A stretch of DNA of 64,000 bases from Novosphingobium resinovorum (GTDB lineage Bacteria; Pseudomonadota; Alphaproteobacteria; Sphingomonadales; Sphingomonadaceae), in NCBI RefSeq assembly GCF_001742225.1, contig NZ_CP017075.1, positions 3,130,001-3,194,000 of the forward strand, in the 5' to 3' direction. Below are positions 59,065-64,000 of this stretch, piece after piece; position 1 is the first letter of the stretch; each line of letters starts with the position of its first letter. A model generated the notes under the pieces. It had not been told where the DNA came from and did no database searches. It saw nothing but the letters and a program-made list of their open reading frames with translations. The position numbers were made by a program, and so were the translations under genes.

Positions 59065-60276
59065 ATGACCCTCGTTGCCGAAGCCGCCGCCCTTTCCGAC
59101 AGCATCGTCGCCTTGCGCCGTGCGATCCACGCCGAGCCCGAAATCGGCCTCCACACCCCGAAGACGCGCGACAAGATCCGCGAGGCGCTGGCGCACCTGC
59201 CCCTCGAATGGGCGGAAGGGCCGTCCACCACCGGCCTCGTCGCGACGCTCAGGGGCGGCGCGGGAGAGGGCCGCTCGGTGCTGCTGCGCGGCGACATGGA
59301 CGCGCTGCCGATGCCCGAGGAAACCGGGCTGGACTTCGCCTCCATCATACCCGGCGTCATGCACGCCTGCGGCCACGACACCCACGTCGCCATGCTTGCC
59401 GGGGCCGCGCAGCTGCTCTGCGCGCAGGCCGACCGGCTGGCGGGCGAGGTCCGCTTCATGTTCCAGCCCGGCGAGGAAGGCTACCACGGTGCCCGCTTCA
59501 TGCTGGAGGACGGCCTGCTCGGCGGCGAGGGCTTCGACCGGCCGCTGCCTGACGCGGCCTTTGCGCTCCACGTCATGCCCAATGCGCCCCACGGCCTGAT
59601 CGGCGGGCGCGCGGGCGCTCTGCTGGCGGCGGCGGACCAGCTCAGGATCACGGTGACCGGGCGCGGCGGCCATGCCTCGATGCCGCACGATACGATGGAC
59701 CCGGTGCCGATCGCCTGCGAGATCGTCGGCGCCATCCAGACCATGGTGGCGCGCCGGTTCAGCGTGTTCGATCCCGTCGTCGTCACCATCTCGAAGATCG
59801 AAGCGGGCACCGCGCACAACGTCATCCCCGACACCGCGACCATGACCGGCACCATGCGCACGCTTTCCGCCGCCAACCGCGCGCGGCTGAAGGACGAACT
59901 GCCGCTGCTCGCCGCCGGGATCGCGGGCGCGCACGGGCTCAAGGCCGAGGTCGAGGTGATCGAGGGCTTCCCGGTGACCCTGTGCGACGCCGGCGCCGTC
60001 GATTTCGGCGAGGCCGTCGCCCGCGACCTGCTGGGCGAGGCCGCGTTCCTGCGCCTCGCCGACCCGATCATGGGAGCGGAGGACTTCGCCTACGTGCTGG
60101 AGAAAGTGCCCGGCGCGATGTTCTTCCTCGGCGTCAGCCACGAGGGCGCGGACTGGCGCCAGTGCTGCGGCATCCATTCGACGCGCATGATGGTCGACGA
60201 AAGCGTGATGCCGCGCGGCGCGGCCTTCCTCGCCGGGCTGGCGACGCGCTTTCTGGCGGATGGGTGGGCCAAGTAA
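59065..60276 (+). CDS. M20-family amidohydrolase (hippurate hydrolase-like)
   Basis: The protein is 403 aa from ATG 59065 (ATG 59056 is in frame). Metal ligands are visible in RGDMDALP, MHACGHDTHVAMLAGAA and QPGEEGYHGARFM, the typical M20D pattern. The dimerisation domain contains GRGGHASMPHDTMDP, and the last ligand is in MGAEDFAYVLEKVPGA. Such enzymes cleave N-acyl amino acids or hippurate. The natural substrate is unknown. Confidence 0.92.
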   Translation: MTLVAEAAALSDSIVALRRAIHAEPEIGLHTPKTRDKIREALAHLPLEWAEGPSTTGLVATLRGGAGEGRSVLLRGDMDALPMPEETGLDFASIIPGVMHACGHDTHVAMLAGAAQLLCAQADRLAGEVRFMFQPGEEGYHGARFMLEDGLLGGEGFDRPLPDAAFALHVMPNAPHGLIGGRAGALLAAADQLRITVTGRGGHASMPHDTMDPVPIACEIVGAIQTMVARRFSVFDPVVVTISKIEAGTAHNVIPDTATMTGTMRTLSAANRARLKDELPLLAAGIAGAHGLKAEVEVIEGFPVTLCDAGAVDFGEAVARDLLGEAAFLRLADPIMGAEDFAYVLEKVPGAMFFLGVSHEGADWRQCCGIHSTRMMVDESVMPRGAAFLAGLATRFLADGWAK

Positions 60277-60281
60277 CCGTT

Positions 60282-60358
60282 CGTCATTGCGAGCGTAGCG
60301 AAGCAATCCAGGGCAGTTTCGCGCCGCTCTGGATTGCTTCGCTACGCTCGCAATGACG
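60282..60358. repeat. Inverted repeat, family C (copy 3)
   Basis: The arms at 60282-60311 and 60329-60358 are perfect 30-base complements with a 17-base spacer. The unit is the same as at 9479-9555. Confidence 0.88.
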
Positions 60359-60394
60359 AGTGTGGGTGGGGCTAGGGCCGAGCCCCCGGCGCGC

Positions 60395-60685
60395 TCACGC
60401 CTTCACGTCCGCCCATTCCGGATGCCGCTTGAACGCCACCGCGACGTAGCTGCATGCCGGCTCGATCTTGAAGTGGTTCTCGCGCGCATCGGCGACCATC
60501 GCCTCGACCAGCCGCATCGCGACGCCGCGCCCGCCGATCGCCTCGGGGACCAGTGTGTGATCGGCAGAGCGTACCAGACCGCGTTCGGTCCATGTCAGGC
60601 GGCCGATATGCTCGCTGTCCGCGACGTGGGCGTGGTACTCTCCGGCCGAGCCGAACTCGTGCTTGGTAATGGTGACGCCGACCAT
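60395..60685 (-). CDS. Small GNAT-like acetyltransferase (YjdJ/CG type)
   Basis: The protein is 96 aa from ATG 60685. Its short size and the block TLVPEAIGGRGVAMRLVEAMVADARENHFKIEPACSYV match the minimal GNAT group with a G-x-G acetyl-CoA loop and a conserved cysteine. The end (KRHPEWADV) is diagnostic for that group. The substrate is unknown. It is divergent from the threonine aldolase gene. Confidence 0.88.
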   Translation of the reverse strand: MVGVTITKHEFGSAGEYHAHVADSEHIGRLTWTERGLVRSADHTLVPEAIGGRGVAMRLVEAMVADARENHFKIEPACSYVAVAFKRHPEWADVKA

Positions 60686-60746
60686 GGGGCGGTTCTCCTC
60701 GTTGCGCGCTTGACGGGGCGTGCGCGCGCTCACAGGGCATATGGCC

Positions 60747-61742
60747 ATGCAGTTCACGTCCGACAATGCCGCCGCCGTCCATCCTGCCGTCTGGAAGGCG
60801 ATGATGGCCGCCGATGCGCCCGACGCGCCCTATGACAACGACGCGCTGAGCCAGCGCCTCGACGCCACGTTCTCGGCGTTGTTCGGGCGCGAGTGCGCGG
60901 TGCTGTGGGTGGCGAGCGGGACCGCGGCCAACTGCCTTGCCCTCGCCGCCATGGTGCCACCGCACGGCGCCGTCGTCTGCCACCGCGAGGCGCATATCGA
61001 GATGGACGAGGCGGGTGCGCCGGGCTTCTTCCTTCACGGCGCCAAGCTGCTGCTGGCGGACGGGGCCAGCGCCAAGGTCACGCCTGAAACCCTCGCCGCC
61101 GTGATCGATCCGATCCGCGACGACGTCCATCAGGTCCAGCCCCATGCGATCTCGATCACGCAGGCGAGCGAGTACGGCTGCGTCTATCGTCCCGAGGAAG
61201 TCGCCGCGATCGCCGCTTTCGCGCAGGCGCGCGGCCTTGGCCTGCACATGGACGGCGCGCGCTTCGGCAATGCGACGGCGTATCTGGGCTGCTCTCCCGC
61301 CGAGGCCGCAGGCGCGGTCGATGCGCTGAGCTTCGGCTTCGTCAAGAACGGTGGCATGGGCGCGGAGGCCATCGTCTTCTTCGACGTTGAGGCCGCGCGC
61401 ACGATCCGCTACCGCCGCAAGCGCGCCGGGCACCTGCAGTCCAAGGGCCGCTTCATGGCCGCGCAGATCCTCGCGATGCTGGAGGGCGGCTTGTGGCTGG
61501 GCAACGCGCGCGCCGCCAATGCCGCCGCCGCCGAAATCGCCGCTGCCGTGCCGGGCCGCCTGCTCCATCCGGTAGAGGCCAACGAGATCTTCCTCACCTG
61601 CACCGCCGCCGAGCGCGAGGCGCTGCGTGCGCAAGGCTTCGCCTTCTACAACTGGGGCGCCGATGCCGCGCGGCTGGTGACGTCGTGGGATGCGAAGGAC
61701 GCGCACGTCTCCGCTCTCGCCAGGGCATTGGCCGGGTTGTGA
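60747..61742 (+). CDS. ltaE: Low-specificity L-threonine aldolase-like PLP enzyme
   Basis: The protein is 331 aa from ATG 60747 (ATG 60741 gives two more residues). It is a fold-type I PLP enzyme. The PLP-stacking and phosphate-binding part is WVASGTAANCLAL, the aspartate is in HMDGARFGNA, and the Schiff-base lysine is probably in SFGFVKNGGMGAEA. It cleaves L-threonine and allo-threonine to glycine and acetaldehyde. The stop overlaps the following EamA start (GTGA), so the two are co-translated. The pairing may allow export of a product amino acid. Confidence 0.87.
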   Translation: MQFTSDNAAAVHPAVWKAMMAADAPDAPYDNDALSQRLDATFSALFGRECAVLWVASGTAANCLALAAMVPPHGAVVCHREAHIEMDEAGAPGFFLHGAKLLLADGASAKVTPETLAAVIDPIRDDVHQVQPHAISITQASEYGCVYRPEEVAAIAAFAQARGLGLHMDGARFGNATAYLGCSPAEAAGAVDALSFGFVKNGGMGAEAIVFFDVEAARTIRYRRKRAGHLQSKGRFMAAQILAMLEGGLWLGNARAANAAAAEIAAAVPGRLLHPVEANEIFLTCTAAEREALRAQGFAFYNWGADAARLVTSWDAKDAHVSALARALAGL

Positions 61743-62647
61743 CCGAGGCGCAGGAGCCCGCTTCCCGAGGCAAGGTGATCTTCGCCTTCCTCGTCGTTAC
61801 CGCGATCTGGGGCTCGACCTGGCTGGTGATCAAGGATCAGGTCGGATCGGTGCCGCCGACATGGTCGATCACGTATCGTTTCGCGCTGGCGGGTGCGGGA
61901 ATGCTGGCGCTCGCGCTGCTGCGGCGCGACAGCCTGCGTCTTTCGCGGCAGGGGATGGGGCTGGCGCTGCTGGTCGGGCTGAGCCAGTTCGTGTGCAACT
62001 TCCAGTTCGTCTACCAGGCCGAGATCCACCTGACCTCGGGGCTGGTCGCTGTCTGCTACGCGCTGCTGATGCTGCCCAATGCGGTGCTGGCGCGGATATT
62101 CCTCGGCCAGCGGGTGACGCCGGGCTTCATCGCGGGCTCGCTGGTGGCGATCGCGGGCATCGCGCTGCTGATGGTTCACGAATACCGCAGCGCTCCGCCC
62201 GAGGGCCGCGTCGCGCTCGGCGTGCTGATGACTTGCGCGGGCATCCTCAGCGCCTCCACCGCCAACATCCTGCAGGGCACGAGCCTTGGCCGCGCGCAGC
62301 CGATGGTGCCGATGCTGGCATGGGCGATGCTGCTGGGCGCCGCGATCGACGCCTGCTGGAGCCTCGCCACGGTCGGCGCGCCGGTGATGGAGACGCGCTG
62401 GGAATACCTCGCCGGGATCGCCTATCTGGCGATTGCCGGCTCGGTGGTGACCTTCCCGCTCTACTTCATGCTGATCCGCGAACTCGGGCCTGGCCGCGCG
62501 GCCTACAACGGCGTCGCGGTGCCGGTGGTGGCGATGGGGCTCTCGACGCTGTTCGAAGGCTATCGCTGGACCGGCCTTGCGGTCGGCGGCGCGGTGCTGG
62601 CGCTGGCGGGGCTAGTGATCGCGCTGGCGGCGCGCAAGCGCGGCTAG
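61739..62647 (+). CDS. EamA/DMT-family transporter
   Basis: The protein is 302 aa with ten membrane helices in two EamA repeats. It starts at GTG 61739 overlapping the aldolase stop; the frame is open upstream but antisense-like. The N-terminal FAFLVVTAIWGSTWLVIK is the standard start, and the second repeat begins after RVALGVLMTCAGILSAS. DMT exporters often expel amino acids or related metabolites, which would suit its partner aldolase. Its 3' end overlaps the convergent epimerase gene by 36 bases. Confidence 0.88.
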   Translation: MTEAQEPASRGKVIFAFLVVTAIWGSTWLVIKDQVGSVPPTWSITYRFALAGAGMLALALLRRDSLRLSRQGMGLALLVGLSQFVCNFQFVYQAEIHLTSGLVAVCYALLMLPNAVLARIFLGQRVTPGFIAGSLVAIAGIALLMVHEYRSAPPEGRVALGVLMTCAGILSASTANILQGTSLGRAQPMVPMLAWAMLLGAAIDACWSLATVGAPVMETRWEYLAGIAYLAIAGSVVTFPLYFMLIRELGPGRAAYNGVAVPVVAMGLSTLFEGYRWTGLAVGGAVLALAGLVIALAARKRG

Positions 62648-63415
62648 GCCCTCGACATAAGTGGGGTAGCGCGGCCGCCAGCCAAGCACGCGCTTGGCCC
62701 TACCGTTCGCGACGCGCCGATTCTCCGCGTAGAAGGCCCGCGCCATGGGTGACAGCTCAGCCTCCTCCAGCGATTGCAGCGGCGGTAGCGGCGTCCCGGT
62801 AAGGCGGCACGCTTCCTCCACCAGCAGGTTCTGCGCACAGGGCAGGTCGTCGGCGAGGTTGTAGGCGCCCGGTTGAGCGCTGATCCCGGTCAGCACCCCG
62901 GCCGCGATGTCCTCGACATGGACGCGGCTGAAGACCTGATCGGGCAGGTCGATCCGATGCGCGCGGCCCAGCGTCAGCCGTTCCAGTATCGAGCGGCCGG
63001 GGCCGTAGATCCCCGGAAGGCGATAGACCCGCGCGCCCAGCGCCAGCCATGCCGCATCGGCTTCGGCCCGCGCTGTGCGGCGGCCGGTGCCGACAGGCGC
63101 GCTCTCGTCCACCCACGCGCCGGCGGTATCGCCGTAGACGCCGGTGGAGGACAAGTACGACAGCGCCTTTCCCCTTAGCGCATCGCCATAGCGCTCGAGT
63201 ACGAAGTCCAGCGGTTCGCCCCGCCCCTCGCGTCCCGGCGGGACCGAGGAGAGCACGTGATCGGCATCCGCCAGAGCAAGGCGCACACTGCCCTCGTCGT
63301 CGAAGGCGAGCGTGCCCCCGCTGCCGGTCGAGACCACTTCCCACCCGTGCGCCTCGAACAGTGAGGCGATGAAACCGGCCGTATAGCCGAGACCGAAAAT
63401 GAACAGGCGGCGCAT
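62612..63415 (-). CDS. NAD-dependent epimerase/SDR-like protein (YeeZ-like)
   Basis: The protein is 267 aa. The N-terminal dinucleotide motif is LFIFGLGYTAGFIA (GxGxxG with Y), and SYLSSTGVYGDTAGAWVDE is the active-site region with the tyrosine context of extended SDRs. A C-terminal part (RVHVEDIAAGVLTGI) is also typical. YeeZ-type proteins lack a known substrate. Its tail is antisense to the last 36 bases of the EamA gene, an unusual but not rare convergent overlap. Confidence 0.85.
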   Translation of the reverse strand: MRRLFIFGLGYTAGFIASLFEAHGWEVVSTGSGGTLAFDDEGSVRLALADADHVLSSVPPGREGRGEPLDFVLERYGDALRGKALSYLSSTGVYGDTAGAWVDESAPVGTGRRTARAEADAAWLALGARVYRLPGIYGPGRSILERLTLGRAHRIDLPDQVFSRVHVEDIAAGVLTGISAQPGAYNLADDLPCAQNLLVEEACRLTGTPLPPLQSLEEAELSPMARAFYAENRRVANGRAKRVLGWRPRYPTYVEGLAALARRQRDH

Positions 63416-63446
63416 GGTCCATAGCTAGCGAAGGTAGCGCGCGATG

Positions 63447-63527
63447 CCCACCCCGCTGCGACTAACTCAGCCTGCGGCTTCGCAAGTCTCGCTCCCCTCC
63501 CGCTTGCGGGAGGGGTTGGGGGTGGGC
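63447..63527. repeat. Intergenic palindromic repeat, family A (copy 3)
   Basis: CCCACCCCGCTGCGA, then CCTCCCGCTTGCGGGAGGGG and a final GGGGTGGGC. It is a shorter version of the units at 44928 and 56631. Confidence 0.75.
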
Positions 63528-63586
63528 GGATCGCCAATGACGAATCCCCCGCTGGCAATCGGCCGCCGAGCCTCTAAGTAACAGGC

Positions 63587-64000
63587 ATGGACATCGCCAG
63601 CAGACCCTCCGAGCCCGCCGAGAACACTCAAGTGGCGGATGCCGCGCCGCCGCCCGCCGCGCCTCCGGTGATCCGGCGCGAGGATTACCTGCCGCCCGCA
63701 TGGCTGGTGCCTGAGGTCGCGCTGGATTTCCGCCTCGGCCTCGACGCCACTAAGGTCGTCGCCAAGCTCTCGGTCGCGCGCAATCCCGCAGGAAGCGGCG
63801 CTTCGACGCTGCGCCTCAATGGCGACCAGATCGCCCCGCTGGCGGTCCGGGTGGACGGCCTCGACGTCAACGACTGGCGCCTCGACGGCTCCGACCTGCT
63901 CGTCGAACTGAACGGCGAGGCGCATGCAGTCGAGGTCGAAACCGCGCTCAATCCCGCCGCGAACAGCCAGCTCATGGGCCTCTATGCCTCGAACGGGATG
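63587..64000 (+). CDS. pepN: Aminopeptidase N (M1 family), N-terminal part
   Basis: The visible 138 residues match the N-terminal beta-sandwich domain of PepN. After a flexible Pro/Ala start, REDYLPPAWLVPEVALDFRL and the ARNPAGSGASTLRLNGD block are typical, ending NPAANSQLMGLYASNGM, where family members continue with the FCTQCEAEGFR segment. The zinc-binding HExxH part lies beyond the window. PepN removes N-terminal amino acids from peptides. The gene is cut at the right edge. Confidence 0.9.
   Translation, partial: MDIASRPSEPAENTQVADAAPPPAAPPVIRREDYLPPAWLVPEVALDFRLGLDATKVVAKLSVARNPAGSGASTLRLNGDQIAPLAVRVDGLDVNDWRLDGSDLLVELNGEAHAVEVETALNPAANSQLMGLYASNGM

Overview
The window is GC-rich alphaproteobacterial chromosome. 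Gene content and sequence style point to a sphingomonad (Sphingomonadales; Novosphingobium or a close relative is my best guess, not proven). Supporting signs are alphaproteobacterial rpoB/rpoC, a CIRCE-controlled groESL, MEP-pathway ispG, a two-domain CDC48-type ATPase, a gene set that fits sphingolipid head-group synthesis, and several families of short palindromic repeats in the gaps. Both ends are cut inside or beside genes: rlmE is open to the left edge, and pepN runs off the right edge.

Layout. 1-3.1 kb: rlmE, a gap with a near-consensus promoter and a possible non-coding RNA, a membrane-anchored cytochrome c, and prephenate dehydratase. 3.2-9.4 kb: a tightly coupled six-gene MoxR-type operon (DUF4129, DUF4350, MoxR ATPase, DUF58, SpoIIM-like, RDD). 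9.5-12.9 kb: two acetyltransferases, a ZntB-like metal transporter and ispG. 13-19.8 kb: a LysR regulator facing a catabolic operon (split transketolase, ACS-family permease, 3-hydroxyacid dehydrogenase, OprB-type porin). 19.9-34.7 kb: a small outer-membrane protein, then rpoB-rpoC on the minus strand. The usual upstream partners rplJ-rplL lie 4 kb away on the plus strand, with an exported protein, a DUF2975/XRE pair and an LtrA-like protein between. 34.8-41.9 kb: small exported proteins, a cytochrome c lipoprotein, a MATE pump, groES-groEL and a serine hydrolase. 42-46.2 kb: polA and an MscS-type channel.

46.2-48.1 kb is the most accessory-looking part. It has a small HTH gene whose 3' end is built from a repeated GTGTCACCTTG motif, and an AT-rich, stand-alone type I restriction-like nuclease. 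Three copies of one palindrome surround these genes. 48.3-52 kb: CDC48 ATPase, a lone strong terminator that may end a small RNA, and a universal stress protein. 52.1-59 kb: a lipid-modification cluster with two nucleotidyltransferases, a Tam41-like protein, an LCB5/diacylglycerol-type lipid kinase, a CDP-alcohol phosphatidyltransferase, a HIT protein and a flippase. Its composition resembles the Caulobacter ceramide phosphoglycerate (cpg) genes. 59-64 kb: an M20 amidohydrolase, a small acetyltransferase, threonine aldolase, an EamA exporter, an NAD-dependent epimerase-like protein and the start of aminopeptidase N.

The most promising leads are the lipid cluster, the split-transketolase locus, the repeat-flanked island at 46.2-48.1 kb, and the two candidate non-coding RNAs. 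All functions are read from motifs and context; no database search was possible.
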